A stretch of 64,000 bases of DNA from Trichuris trichiura (taxonomy: Eukaryota; Nematoda; Enoplea; Trichinellida; Trichuridae). The position numbers and the translations under genes were made by a program. Under the pieces are notes generated by a model. It had not been told where the DNA came from, made no database searches, and worked only from the letters and a program-made list of their open reading frames with translations. Shown here piece after piece: positions 22,405 to 35,500 of this stretch (position 1 is its first letter; the number at the start of each line of letters is the position of its first letter). The stretch lies in assembly GCA_037903355.1 (NCBI GenBank), contig JBAJFE010000026.1:3472001-3536000 (forward strand). The letters run 5' to 3'.

Positions 22405-23236
22405 TACATCCGTAAACCTGCTGAAAAGATTGAATAATCTTCTTCGGCTACCAACCACGCTTGCATGAAAATTTAATGCTAGCTCTGACCTCAAAATGAA
22501 AATTTTCCATGTCATGAGAAAAACGGTTACCTTAAGAGCAGCTTGTACCACACTGGCGCAGCGTCGGATAAAGCTACCTTTTCGCACAAGCCCAAAGATA
22601 ACAGAGATAAGATTAAGCATGTTTTGGCCCATCGGTTGGCGTCCTGTTAGACACTGCACCGTCTTTCCGCGAACTTTCCTAGCATCCCTCGTATTTAGTC
22701 AAGCAAGAGTTCAGCGAACGAGTGAGCTAACCACGCTTACTCATGACCATAGTGAGTAACAAAACCAAAAGTGAGTGAATGTGCCTGTTCTAATGATTCC
22801 ACAGCATCGGAACACTTTTCAATCATTAGACATACTTCCGCTGAAGAAAACTGAAAGCGCGTAGACAAGAAAAACCTTGCTGCGAATTGGAAATTCAGAA
22901 TATAAGTTTGCTAGTTCGCAATTATAGGATTGGGTTCACAGGGAATGAAATCTTCAGAACGTGCCTTTGACCATTTGCAAGCTAATTCAACCATTCCGCG
23001 ACCAATAGCGCTTTGCTTCATCAGTATTTTTTTAACTTGAACAGCAATGGTAAGACGTAAAGGTATGTCTTCGCCTATGTGAACAGTTAGCACTCTTACG
23101 CCGGTCTCCCTGATAGCTCATTTGTGTTAGGGATAATTCTGCCAGAGTTTCTCTTGTGTGATTCCTAACGGCCCCACACAGGGTACTCATCGTCCCCCTT
23201 GTGCTCTCTCATCTCTCCCCGGGGGCGATACCGCCC
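22405..23236 (-). repeat. inverted copy of an 0.83-kb repeat with a BEL/Pao integrase tail (copy 1)
   Basis: This segment is the reverse complement of 58462-59293, followable by eye end to end with scattered substitutions. Two conceptual frames survive in both copies (22659-22372 here against 59037-59363, and 23093-22911 against 58603-58785) and differ at only a few residues. The outer 80 bases (23150-23236) correspond to the BEL/Pao pol stretch VLSHL..A at the other copy. I do not recognise the remaining 750 bases. Confidence 0.8.
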
Positions 23237-24330
23237 ACTTCGAGAACCTGTGCTTTGGAAGCTGCGTGGTAGTGGGACTACTCTCTTGCGGGCAGCCATT
23301 TCTAGGCTAACAGGACAATCTGTCGGCAAGGTTCAGTATCGTTAGCTCATCACCATTAGGTCAACAGCGTCAGTTTGCCACCCCACGGTGCTTTACCGCC
23401 ATTAGTCTGGTGGCGTTCGTTCACATGTGTTCATTAGCCGTCTGCAGATTCGTAGCAGTTGGTTCAATCTCATATGCAATGAACCAACGACCACCGAAGA
23501 AGGTAAGCCAAGATAAACAAAACAGGATGAACCAAGCACACTAAGCAAATGCAACTTGCTAACGGCAGTGAACCAGACAGAATGAACCAGGGAAGATGAG
23601 ACTGCGGCCGTAAACGAACAGTCTTACATGAATGCCACGGAAGCCAAATACAAAATATCGCATCGGCAAGGCCATCGACAAAACGAACAGCAGACAAAAT
23701 CACCGTCAATCACACCGGTAGGGCCGGCAATAGAGAACCGAAGAAAACGAGCCAGCAGTGATGAACCTGTAAACGCCTAGTGAACAGATGTGAACGAATG
23801 CCGCCAAACTAAAGGTGGTCAGTTTGCTGTCCAGCGAAACATCGGTTGTTCAGAGACTAATGCTGTTGAACCAATTGCGATGAGCCAAAGAAGTGGAACC
23901 TTAGCAATGGATTGACCTATTAGTGTGGAATCGGCTGCCTGCATGAGCATTGTCCATTGGCACGCATCCTGTAAAGGCGAGGTGGTGAACCTTTTTGCTG
24001 TCGCGGGCCGTTTGACGTTTATAAGACCATGCTCGGGCCGTGCAGAATACTCAACTGAAAAACATAGCCTGCTTTGTTTGCACATATGTTCATTAAAGTC
24101 ACCCCTAATGGGATGCTTGGAACTGCTTTTCCCTTGTAAGGCGTGCGATGTTAGCGCCTCCTGATAACGGTGCTACTCGCAGCTAGTTCACCAGACTTGC
24201 ATCCGTGAGTCTGGAGTGCAAACAACTCTGCGATGGTAAGTTTTGAAAAGAACTGTTTGCAGCACTAGGTTGTTCCGAACACGGATGCGTATTTCAAAGG
24301 AAGTCTCCTCAGAACGGGAAATTCATCGTT
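23237..24330. repeat. repeat-rich spacer
   Basis: Short motifs recur here and at 27.4-27.7 kb in both orientations, for example CATCACCATTAGGTCAACAG at about 23349 and its inverted relatives near 23875 and 27655-27690. No gene recognised. Confidence 0.4.
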
Positions 24331-24332
24331 GC

Positions 24333-25880
24333 TTATATAACGCTCATAGAACTCAAGCAGCAGGAAGTTGTTATATCTAGCTTTGAACTCATCATCGCTT
24401 TGCAGCTGAATGATCTAATGCTGTAGGTTATTGGTTCTACATTGAATGGAATGGCGAAGATGTTCAGTTGCATCTGTCTACTTCTCACGTCGTTGAACTT
24501 TCCGCTAAACGTCTGAAGGACTTTCGCACATTCACCGGCGTACTCAAATGTCATAAAAGCTTTCTGTCTCTGGAGTGTGGGGAAATGTACCGTAATGTCC
24601 TTTTCAAGTTTAGATTTCCACAGCCTTAATTTTGCTTCAAATGATTTCACGTTTGAAACCAGTGAGCTGAGAAGCTGGTTGGGACCTTGCAGTTTGACGT
24701 TCAGTTCTGACAGGTAGTTGGCGATGTCTACCATGAAAGCCAGATCACATAGTCACTTGCTGTCACTAACTTTTCCGACAGGTTTGTCTTTGGCCTCCAT
24801 GAACTGCTTAACTTCTTCGCGCGATTGCTAAAACCTCATTAGCATGTTCTTGCGGCTAAGCCAGCAAACTTTGCAATGATAAACGAGATCGTCATACTTA
24901 GAGGAAAGTTCATTCAAAAAGCCTTTAAACAGGCAGTTGTTAAGCCTTTTGCTCTTGATACAGTTTACGCACGACATGACTACTAACATCACATTGCTGA
25001 ATCGCAGCGACTGTGTACAGAGACTCTGTTCATGCATGATACAATGGCATTCAACCAAATCGCTCGGATCAAGACTGAAAGGAATCAGTTCCCTCTTTAT
25101 AAACGCAACTAGGCCTTTTTGCGAACCAACCATTGCTGGAGTTCCATCCGTAATAAGACCACTTAATTTTTCGAATTTTAGTCTGAATTGTTCCATTGAT
25201 AAAACGAGTTTCTCAAATATGTTTTCACCCTTTGTAGTGCTATGCATGGCTTCCAGTGATAACAGTTCTTCTCGCACCTCAAACTCTGCAGTTATCCTGC
25301 GAAAGAGAATGGCCATTTGAGAGGTATTTGATGTGTCCCTAGTCTTTTCACAAGCCAGGGAAGAAATTCAAAGTTACCTGCAGACCTGTAGTACGCCTCA
25401 GTCTTTTTTCAGTGTCTTCTGCTAAGTCGGTGATCTGATCTGAGATAGTTTCTCGAGATAAGATAACACTTTCAAACAGGATTTCGTTGCTTAGTGCTAA
25501 TAGCTTCGCGGCTGCCATCATTCACTCTTTCACTGCATGGAGCCTGAGCTTCTTTGCGATCAGTTCGCGCACAACGTAAGTCGTTTGAAAAACGTTGTAT
25601 CCGTCGCAGTGAAGCCTAGTGAAAGCGGCTTGTTGCGACTCCAAACTACGTTGAAGCGCACTGATACTCCAAACTGGCCATTTAATTCATTCAATTTTCC
25701 ATGTTTTGAGCTGCTATGCCGTTCCAGAATAGCTTTTTTCATCACAGCTATCGCGTCGCCAAAAACAAGGCAAACTGGCTTGCCTTTCAGGTCCACAAAA
25801 AAGTACTTATTCGTCCATTTCTTTTGGAAAATTCGACACTCCGTATCAATTTTTTCTTTGAACTGGCCATTTGTAGCGTT
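24333..25880 (-). pseudogene. hAT transposase of the GTF2IRD2/ZBED-like type, broken (copy 1)
   Basis: On the minus strand the fragments follow family order. First comes a degenerate BED-type finger near 25800-25700 (KWTNKYFFVDLKGKPVCLVF...LERHSSSKH, in which the second Cys is lost). The hAT core follows at 25316-24828 (FEKLSGLITDGTPAMVGSQK, then VECHCIMHEQSLC and CVNCIKSKRLNN). The C-terminal piece is at 24734-24333 (VDIANYLSELNVKLQGPNQL, SFEAKLRLWKSKL, HFPTLQ). Stops and frameshifts separate the pieces. The same protein type is found at 47.1-48.7 kb. Terminal repeats were not identified. Confidence 0.8.
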
Positions 25881-25984
25881 AGGTGAGCATGAACTCTAGC
25901 TTGCGATAAGCTACACGAAACCTCAGCTTTCAGTATAACTTTATGGGGGAAACTGAGCGAAAAGACAAAATTTTGACACAATTA

Positions 25985-26832
25985 TACAACCCAGTTGTCA
26001 AGAACCTAATCGCAACTATAGAGAACGAAATAATTTTTTTTACTTCGAAGATGTAAACGACAGGCGGCCGGCGTGAACTGATGAGAACGATAGCAGGAGA
26101 AGGCGAGAACGATGCCAGTGACTGTCGAGAGCAAACAAAACGGAAGTGCTCTAGCAAGCTGGACAGTCGTAATCTCGAACAAGGCAATAAGGCGAGATAT
26201 GAACAATACTTTGGGTCTGTAGGCTGCCAATGGTCCACGCTACCGACGCGCACACTAGTGCCGCCTACTGCTTGCTTCTGAAGACTAAGGACATCGGTTT
26301 GTCGACAGAGAGCCGAGAACAAGGCAGTCTTCCTAGTCAGCCTGATGTTCCCTGCTGGTTACGCAAGATTTACGTTATTACTGGGATTCACATACAATAA
26401 GTTTATCGCATTATGAAAAATAAGCTCTCACATTTCACTGAATCTCGCATCCATGTGCGGTTGCCTGAGCAGGTGTGAGGGAATGGTTCGCAGGCCGTAC
26501 GTTCCCCACTCCTGCTGTTAAGCTTCGCCCACAAAGTGTCGCTGGCGAAACGTCGTTTCTAGGTTCTACGGTAATCCTTTTTGAGCATCGAAACTTCAGT
26601 TTCTTATGTCAGCAGTTTAGTTTTCCAATATGGATTACCAGAGTTCACAATACTGGCTTATTGGATATAGCGATAAACATTAAACGGTGGAAATTAACGC
26701 ATTTTTTGCAATTCTTCAGCATATTTTCTGATTTTAAGTTAATGTTAATATATGGGAGAAGGATTAATAACTTCAGCTGTTAGCAGGACAACAGATGGCA
26801 TAGATTTCGAATCGCGCAGTCTGCAAGCATAC
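25985..26832. other. intergenic, no recognised gene
   Basis: Overlapping short frames on both strands but nothing with family features. A possible second exon of the candidate at 26833-27054 could lie at 26778 or below. Confidence 0.25.
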
Positions 26833-27054
26833 CTTAAACTTTGTTCTCATCTTGACCAGTTCTTTCCGAAGATTGTTGATGTTGGCGAACCTTTCCATGT
26901 TTTCCGCTTTCAGTCGCCTGTTCAATCGTATGAGTTCATCATCTCCTAATGAAAATGCTAAATCTTCGAAATCTTTGGGTCTCGTAAAATCTAGGTCGAT
27001 GCCTGTGACTATGCTGCATTTCTTCGTTTTGCATTTCTCCGTTCTGTCCATCAT
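26833..27054 (-). CDS. candidate first coding exon, coiled-coil, unknown
   Basis: An ATGATG start at 27054 (context GCAGAATGATGG) opens 74 codons that end at a good donor (AAG|GTATGC). The protein begins with Lys/Cys-rich residues, then LDFTRPKDFEDLAFSLGDDE and a helical stretch with ELIRLNRRLKAENMERF and LRKELVKMRTK. A 54-bp intron to an acceptor ACAG at 26779 would keep the frame open, but that second exon has no recognisable features. The composition is like a real coding exon. No family is recognised. Confidence 0.4.
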
Positions 27055-27059
27055 TCTGC

Positions 27060-28403
27060 TTCCTGGCCTTTCCCTGCACTAGCTAGTTTGAAATTACTGA
27101 GCAAGTCATACCCACTGAATGTCTGAATTGAATGACAGGAATGGAGTCGACTCATTTACAATAAGTTAAAGTTAAGATTTTCATTTAAAACCATGGAAAC
27201 CACTTTAAAAGCGCTATCCTTACGCTTCATCGTAAAGACGCTATTTCTTCGCTCAGAATGCTTTACCGGTTTTGTATAAACAGAAAACACTCCAGTAGAA
27301 TCTGTACACCTTATTACTGCATTGGACTGTCGGGTGTGCGCCATGTACTGGTCAAAACGTGACTTTTCGTCAACGTGATGTTTTGACGATGCTATGTTAT
27401 TTTGTTAGCTGGATGCCGATAGGATCACACTTGTCCATCCGCTTGTTTCTACACCAACAGATTGCTCCGCCGGCAAGGTTCATTGCTATTCAATGAGCAT
27501 GTACCATCAGCAAGGCAACTGCCAAAATGGCCTTCAAGTGAGCATGCCAATAGTAGCAGCAGAAACTAATCGAAGAGAATGAAATAACAACGACGAATTT
27601 GCAGGTGGTAAGTGAATAGGATGAACGACCGGTGAAATTTTGCCGATAGCAAACTGTTACTGTTGAACCAATGGTGATGGGCAATGATGCAGACAGCGTA
27701 ATTTGCTAGAATGCGTATGGATGGCTGCACAAGCGCTTTCTGATTATCCCGTAAATTGCAAAACGCGGCGTGCTCTATTTTGGCTTACGGCCTCATTGGA
27801 ATCGTCGATTGAGATGTCTATGTTTGGCTGTCACTATTGGATAACTTTCTTGTGGCTTAAGTCATGGACGGTTACTCTTTATTAGCCATGTCTTTAAGGC
27901 TTCCTCATAGTGGCAGTTTCATTTTTTTGTTATCCAATTCCCCATGGTCACTTTGATGCTTCCTTTCTATGTGACATGAGGAATGCTTTCGTTGGTTTGC
28001 GGCCGTACGTTTCTGGGAATCTATTTTTCCATAGGTCGCGCGTCTCTAAATTCCCAACTATCCGTTTGGTCACGCACGATTGTTTCAGTAGGGATGTAAT
28101 GATTCGCTCTGGCGAGTTTAGTGTTCTGCAGTTCATAAGTTCTGAAGATGCCTGCCCAACGCTGGGCATGTCTGCATGTGTGTGCAGGCCTGTTTTTTCA
28201 TTTGTAAGAAACAGGGTTGGACTGGACAAAGGAAGTTTGATTTCAGCCTTCTATTTTCGTTTAGCTGTGTTTCTGAGGTGTTTCCCTCCCACTAGTTTCG
28301 TATCCGTTGGTTTATCTAAGTTACCGCGAACTACACTTCTACGTGTTGCTTTCCTTGAATATATCAAATGCAATGCCTTCTGTGCCGGAGAGTTAGTCTA
28401 ACC
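27060..28403. other. intergenic, one long anonymous frame
   Basis: A plus-strand frame at 27910-28401 (163 codons) and an overlapping minus-strand frame show no domain. Short dispersed repeats shared with 23.3-24.2 kb occur near 27470 and 27655-27690. Confidence 0.3.
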
Positions 28404-28579
28404 CATAGTTTCTCAACCTTTTTTGCCCCAGGGCCCCCTAGCCTTTGTCAGGACCCCCCCTAGTCCTTGTCAGGGCCTACCGTTGATTGCGACAACGTCC
28501 TGCCGCATTATCTTACAGGGCCCCCTAAAATCTCTCAGGGGCTCCAGAGGGGCCCCAGGGCCCACGTTGAAAAACACTG
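28404..28579. mobile_element. hAT-type miniature element (176 bp)
   Basis: It starts CATAGTTTCTCAACCTTTTT and ends, on the minus strand, CAGTGTTTTTCAACGTGGGC. The interior is very C- and G-rich (runs of GGGGCCC). Flanks are GTCTAACC and GTCTATGG, a possible decayed 8-bp duplication of the TCTA type favoured by hAT elements. Confidence 0.75.
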
Positions 28580-29884
28580 GTCTATGGAAACACAGGTGGA
28601 CCAGCCTGGTCATAATTGGAGCAGAATTGCTCGCAGGACGGAGGAAGTGATTCAGCGCCAGCGACATTTCTCTGCAATAGAGACAACAATCAACCATCAG
28701 CGCTAGAAAAGAGGCGAGACAAAGTTACCTCTCCGGCGGTCAAAGGCTGGAAATAGTGCGCAAACGGATGTAGACCACGCTCGCAAAAATTTGCTCTTAA
28801 GTCGTCCCCGGCGGTTTCAACGGCCAATACTTGTCCGGTTTTAGCTTGGAAGGAAAGAAATGAAATCGTTCGCGATAGTTGCGCACCGAAAGTAGCTAGG
28901 CGGCCCGTAGCCGATAACCTTCGCCCTGAGGAAGGAACAAGAACTTTACGAAATTGATAACGAAGAGCACAAAAATGCCCAGTTTCATGAAAAGCGAGGC
29001 AGGAGTGTTGCACTTCCTCTACTAAAGAGATGAATTTTCAGAGGTGCAGTTACTAATTCATACATTTTGCACATTCACGTGTAAAACAAAAGAAAGTTTA
29101 TTCGTCTCTCGATAAGTCAACCGTTGGTCTATCGACAATGACGACAACGACGTGCCTTCCGTCAGCTGCTCCTTCATTACATACTCTTCCATGCCCAGCC
29201 AACATCATATAATTGATCCAACTGCGCACCATCTGGCACAAATGGACCATTACATGTGCATCGTATTGGCCTTCTTCGTAACAGGTTTGTTTCTTCTTAT
29301 CTAGCGAGAGAAGGCTATCCTTGGCTGGCCCAAGAAGTGGAAGTCGCCCAGAGCAGGACGAGTGGACGACATTGATCACCGGTGATGAAAACTGGTTGGT
29401 GGTCGGCGGAGGACGCGAGCTACTACTTGCGCCTTTCTTCTAGCATGGTGCTTAGACTGAACAATTATCCGTTGTCTGCTGACGAGAGAACGTCAGCCAC
29501 CGCTAGTGGCAATTGTGGAGATCGTTAGTGCATACGAGAGCGGACGAAATTGGTGAAAATTTAAACAAGTATCGACTGACGTCGTGTCGTGTGCGCCACC
29601 GCTTGCGCTTTTCCTCACGGAACGCAAAAGCTGTGAATGGCCAAACGCAGAACAGCAGGGAGATACTGTTGCGGTTCCTGAGCTGTAGACCTGGAAGTCG
29701 TCGGAACCAAGTAGAATGGAGGATGAAATTAACCAACTTTTCTGAAAATTCGTAGCAGAAGGGCGCAAAGAAAAGCCACTAACTACGCATTGCCTCGAAG
29801 AATGACATAGGAATATGCCATTGCCAGTTGAGCCGCACGGAGAAGTTAGCATTTGCGAGTGGCAAGACAGGAGAAGGTCTGTGG
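28580..29884. other. 1.3 kb between two like-oriented hAT miniature elements
   Basis: Open frames on the minus strand (29013-28690, 29379-29098, 29897-29493) have no recognisable domain. Because the segment is bracketed by two similar hAT ends in the same orientation, it may have a mobile origin. I see no transposase. Confidence 0.25.
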
Positions 29885-30013
29885 CATAGTTTCTCAACCT
29901 TTTTTGCCCCAGGGCCCCACTGGGTTCCAGGGCCCTCCTAACGTCTCCCGAGCCCCCCTAAAATCTCTCAGGGGCCCCTAGGGGGGCCCCAGGGCCCACG
30001 TTGAGAAACACTG
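29885..30013. mobile_element. hAT-type miniature element (129 bp)
   Basis: Same ends as the element at 28404 (CATAGTTTCTCAACCTTTTT on the left, CAGTGTTTCTCAACGTGGGC on the minus strand from the right) and a similar interior. It is shorter by internal loss. Flanks GTCTGTGG and GTCTAGCC are at best a mutated 8-bp duplication. Confidence 0.75.
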
Positions 30014-32528
30014 GTCTAGCCGTAAACAGGTGAGCGGCTTACAGGTGCTGTCTTCAGCACCAAGTGCCTGGGAGCGCGTCTGGCAAACGAAGCTTGGTTG
30101 GTCATTGCTGTGCCAGCTGAATGAGCAGGTGCAGTCTTCTGATAGACGAACAGCACTGTACAAAACCCCTATTTCTGCCGCTGTTCACATTTTCCATCGC
30201 CTGTTCAAGCTCGACGGTGACTGCTTTGCCCTTGAATGGGTAATGTTACACTGCTGATTCTAATATCATTACTTTATCATATCCTAATCGCTTTGCCTGA
30301 GAGTTTCGCATGACCATTTGAGAACAGCTAGAAATAAAAATGGTTTGACAGCAATCGAAGCATATTTCAAGGAAGGGTATGACATGAAAAAAACCGCTAA
30401 GGAAACGAGGCAGCATGAAGACAAAACTGCCATTGAAAGGAAATCTTCAAAAAATTACGCACCACTAAGTGAACCAAGAAAGGACAACTGGTGGCTATAA
30501 TCAGGGGTCAGACATCAGACTGGATCTGTATGAATGAGGTTATTCCTCGAAGCATAGTGCATCTGTACGGTTGATGCGCCCGCTCTTGCTGCATTTCTTC
30601 GTGGTTCTTTTCATTTTTGATCTGCAGTCTGCTGTATATCCATTGTTAATTGAGAATCAAAATAACACGGCGAACTCTTTCCAGCAATGGTGTGTGCGAT
30701 CGAGTCATTAGCTAGCCACTACTTGTCATTTGTGGTTTAAGAAACGGTGACTTGGGTGTTCACTTGCTCAGGTCCTCCTGTCTTAGGGGTTCCTTTAAAA
30801 TTTCTTTGCTCACTGGATAGATGGCTACATCGCTACGTTGGGTAGAGTGCGCTTGAAGTTGGGAGCAACTATCCCATACCGGCTCGTCAGTCTGTCGCGT
30901 AGGTGGCGGTTCTCCCGTTCTTCTCACCCATAAATGGTCGCTCGATCAGCGCATTCACAAACCCACTTGCTGTAGTTCGACCTAATACGACCCAAGAGTT
31001 ATCACCTCTTGTACAGGGTGTCCTTGAGTTACGCATAAATGCGTTCCGAAGGTCTGTTCGTAGGCCGGTTAAGTTTGTGAGTCAGGGAAACGCAACCTGA
31101 GCTTCAGTAGCTATTTTTGTGCGCTAGAATTTACGGATGGTTTCTCTATCGTTCGTTTTTCTTGCTCTACGTGAATAATAGTTTTTCGATGGTATCTAAC
31201 ATCGATATTCCACTCGCTGCTTTACTGCGCTTAAACGAAAAGAATAGTTGAGAGTAACTGTTTACTGCTTTTGTTCCATCAGGTTGCATTAGAATAACTT
31301 ATGGTGCTTGCTTTCTCCGCTGCCTGCCGGCTTTAAAAGTAAAACGACACGGGTGCAGGTGAGAGCGAACTTGCTCGTTGGTAACAGGGAAAAAGTCACT
31401 CCTGCTGACTAAGTGCAAACTTTCTGACCGCGAACTGAAAGGCGCGCAAACTACGTACTTCAACCACTACGGTATGATTTTATTTACGGATGAGCAAGTT
31501 TGAATATCGGCGAGTGGTATTCTGTTGTCCCCAAGAGGGCATCGCTCAGACAACTGTTAACAAGCCGTTAGGTAGGACGAGCAAGCGGCAGAGATTGAAG
31601 CTAACTTAGAATGGTTTGCGCGACGTGAAATTGCTCACAATAGTTTGACTTCCTGCTTGCCTACGTGTTTCAAGTTTTCCGCCCAGGTTTATTCGTACCA
31701 GCGAATCGTTCGTAACTTGAGTGTTCGAAACTCATGGACCCCCTGTTTATTCCCGGCTGCCACTTAGTTGCTGTGGAAGTCACGTACCCACACCTGGTCT
31801 CCCAACTGGAAAATTCGAGTCCTCTAGTCACCCTTCGCTTCGAAGTTGACATCACCTTACTCCACAACTTTGCTCTTTTCGGTCACTGTGATTTCCACTG
31901 CGATTTCCACAGCGCGAAGATCTGTCAAAAACACTCCCCTCTCACAGGCGCAAGGCGAAGTTTTTCGGGTAGCACTATTGCATTTCAGACAGTTCCCCCA
32001 GAGCTCCTTCTCCCAACGCTCTCACACGGGTTTCCGTTCGCTTTTTGACGGGAACTTTGAGAATCACTGTTATATAAGACCAAAAAGTGAGCAGGCTTAA
32101 AACAAGTGGTAACCTTCACAGTAGAGGTCAGCATCCATAGCAAGTTCTCCTCTGCGTATGGTGGATCGAAAAAAATACAGTTCACTATGTGTTACTACAA
32201 TTATAGAAGCCCAATGCAGACCACTACTGCCAACGGCTTACAAATTTAGCCGAACTTATAGTAGAGAAGCTGCCGATATGCGGAATAAATAAAGGTGATG
32301 CCATGGTACTACACGACATTGCACTGCCCTTAGCCCTGACTGTGAAGTAAAACAAGACACTAGCTGCGCTTGGGGACTTTTACCGAATATCAGGACTGTA
32401 AAATTTTTGATACTTCCAAAGTGGTAGAGTTCTACTGTCACGGGATCGATTGATTAAATGACTACGTCATTTCCTACATTCATTCAGAAAATTCATAGGA
32501 AACAAAAAATACATAACAGATGGTTGCA
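30014..32528. other. intergenic, nothing recognised
   Basis: One 60-codon Lys-rich plus-strand frame (30318-30500) might be an exon but has no context. No repeats with clear ends. Confidence 0.25.
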
Positions 32529-35500
32529 TCACACCAATAAATGCATATTTGGATATTTTCCTGGCCAAGCTTCAATAGGGTACTTCTTCTTGTCGTTACA
32601 GGTCTCTTCTGGCTTGCTCGGCTTTCGGACTTCCGCTGACGTCGTCGGCGTACCTATCTCGTCAAGCTTTGCTTCAGGAGCCAGATCCAGTGAGGAACCC
32701 AAACGATTTTTAAATAAAACGGCCAAACCTGATTGCGTTGGTTTCACTGTGAAAGTGTTGTTATCCGAGTCAGGTACAGGGTCGATTGGATTGCTCAAAT
32801 TGCTTAACTTAGCTCGCTTTTCAGGAATTGGTGTGGGTCGTGGATGCTGTTAACGGAAGTAACTTATTGCGAACAACGCGGCGGTGAGAGATCAAGACAA
32901 GACGTACTTTCAATGATATCAATGAAGTGCTTACGAGATTTCGGAAACGACCAATAGTTGGATCAATGTCTTCTAAAAGTTGCGAAAGTTGCAAGAACGT
33001 GAGCTTACAAACAATTTTATCACCTGAAAATGGGTTATGAGACTTAAACGCTGAAACAGATATAGGTATCTCAGGCCCACCTGGGTTGATTATGTCCTCC
33101 ACAAGATCGAATTGGACACGCTTTCTTGGCTTTCCACTCCGTTTGGAAACGACGTTACACGAGTCAATCGAAATTACACGACGATTCAAAGCAGTATGAT
33201 ACTCGGTCAGACGCTTAAAATAGCAACTTTGAAGGCTAATAAAAGTCATTATGTGGCTCACATCGAGAGCGCTACTTTCACCAGTCAGATCGACTAAGCT
33301 ATTCAGGATACTGCTTTCTCCCGAATTTTGATCGAGAAGCTTCATTGCATCAGCAGGTGGCGGCTTCTCGCAAAGGATGTACGTGCGAGTCGACGCACCA
33401 AAACGAAAATTTTGGTCAAAGCCCAATGGCTCTGGCTTATGCGCTTCTAGTTTCACGTTACCAATGAATGTACCATGAGCTGCAGCAAATAATTCAGTTC
33501 GGCAGTGCTCTTAAGAGTTAAGTCACAAAGGCAGTAGGAGCTTGATTATTCAAGCAAGCCCAATCATCTACAGTCTGGTTACTTAAAGTTATAGACTCAA
33601 TCTTTAACACGCAGTAATCACAGAACGAGGTACAGGCTTAGTGTAAAACACGTAACTTTGTGACGAATGCTGTTTTCTTCATTGCAGTTCTATTTACCGA
33701 AATTACGTGTAAATGATTCCCAAATCGAGGTATTAGCGAAAGCGCTAACTTTTTACTTAACTCCTGAAGATCTGTCTATTCTACACTTTAACATGAAACT
33801 TAAATCTGGTCGGAAAGCTATACCCTCATTGAGGTAAGATATAATGGCATAATTATCTCATCGCTTTGCTAGGACAGAATGTTTCTTCCGCCGAAAATAT
33901 TAAAATTGTGTTGAGAAAAAGATTCAGCTTGACACCTAAAAGTTCTAAACCAGCTGGTGTGAGGTTGAATAATAATGAGACCTGATTAGGGAAAAGCTCT
34001 AACAGTACTGGAGTGAACGCTGTATGTTCAGAGAATGCTCAACATTTTAATCAACAATATTTACTGACTCAAAAGTCAGGTCCCATAGATACTGTATGGA
34101 AAACGCAATTTCATCTTATAATGATTACATTTTAGAAACTAAAGATGTGGAACCGACCGCGATCGCTGACACCTACGGTTCAGCTGAACTATAAATTCCC
34201 AATAATTTATGGCCTCACGAAGATTCTCTAGGCATTACGCCCGGCGCAGCAGTTCATTGGCGCTGCGCATTAAGAGTACTACATTCGATTTATGTTGCTA
34301 CGTTAGCACAACTGGAAAACAATTAATAGGTGAGCAGGAACCGTCTCTTCTAAAATAAAGTTTCAGCAATGAAATCAAATGGTCATTAAGTAGTGGTAAT
34401 ATTCTAGTGCAACTTTTTCAACCTATAATCCGCCACTTTCTCATTTTGATTTTTCAGTTTGTCTAGCCCCTCTGAGCCAATCATTTCCTCACCTGCTGGT
34501 AGAGCTTCCCTTTCAGGCATTTTTCTCTCCAGTTGGCAGCAGTCAGACACAATACTTACAAAGTATGTCAGCCTAGATACAGTGTTTGCTTGACTTTGCA
34601 TACAAAAACGACCAAAGGCAATGCACAGTGCACAAGAAATGATTCACGCTGGAAAGCAGAATGCAGAACAAATATAAACTTGTGATTTACCCTTCGTGCA
34701 GTGCAGCTTTCATAATGAATTTAGCACAGATAACGCGTATATTGTCTAAAGGCAATAAGACCCGCACGCTACTCATGCAGCAGGACAAGCGGAGGCCACA
34801 GCTTGCATGGTCGTTTCACTAATATGATTTTTCTTCCTGCTCCGCTTCTTCTGCCGCTATTTTGCTTCAGTTTGGATTTCTTTACCGTCAATCTTCCAAC
34901 CCTTCTCTCCACTGACCCCATCCCTTCTATCCTTTAATCACCTCTTTGCGTTCCAAGCTCACCTGGAATTTTTCAGCTACCGCTGGGCGGAAAATTATTA
35001 TTTTTGCGTCACGATGTTGAAGAACTTTTTGAGGCATTCGTGTATACTGCATGCTAAACGTCTTGGAGCAACTGCTAAGTACAGACATACCTTAAAAGAC
35101 TAAGTTGAATACATATCAAAATACAAAGCTAACAATTTTTGTCATGATAAAGGGTAATTGCTTCCAGTTTCAAGCTGACCTTTACCAATAAAGCAACTCT
35201 GCCGTAATGGGTAACCTGTAAGCCCTGATTCTAATGGGATGGAGAGTTTCCAAGAAAAAATCGTTTGCAACAGCGGATACTATTGAACTAGTCTGTTCAA
35301 GAGACGGACGCAATACATCTGCAGTCATTATTCCCAAAGGAAAGGAATAAAACTACTTTTTTCTGACACTCTAATCATAAGAGATCATGACAGTTTAAAA
35401 ATAAACTACCAGAAGCGTACCCACTGTGATAGACATGTGGATTATTCATCCCATAATCTATGCTATAGCGTGAGTGACTGAGTAATTGGAATTTGAGAAT

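Noticed and set aside
23237..24330. A CRISPR-like or satellite array
   Set aside because: The recurring motifs are few, irregularly spaced and occur in both orientations; they are dispersed repeats, not an array.
27910..28401. A 163-codon open frame on the plus strand
   Set aside because: No domain, unusual composition, and an equally open overlapping frame on the other strand; it adjoins a hAT element. Length alone does not support a gene.
29493..29897. A 134-codon minus-strand frame
   Set aside because: Low-complexity Ser-rich translation without family features, overlapping another frame and ending inside a hAT miniature element.
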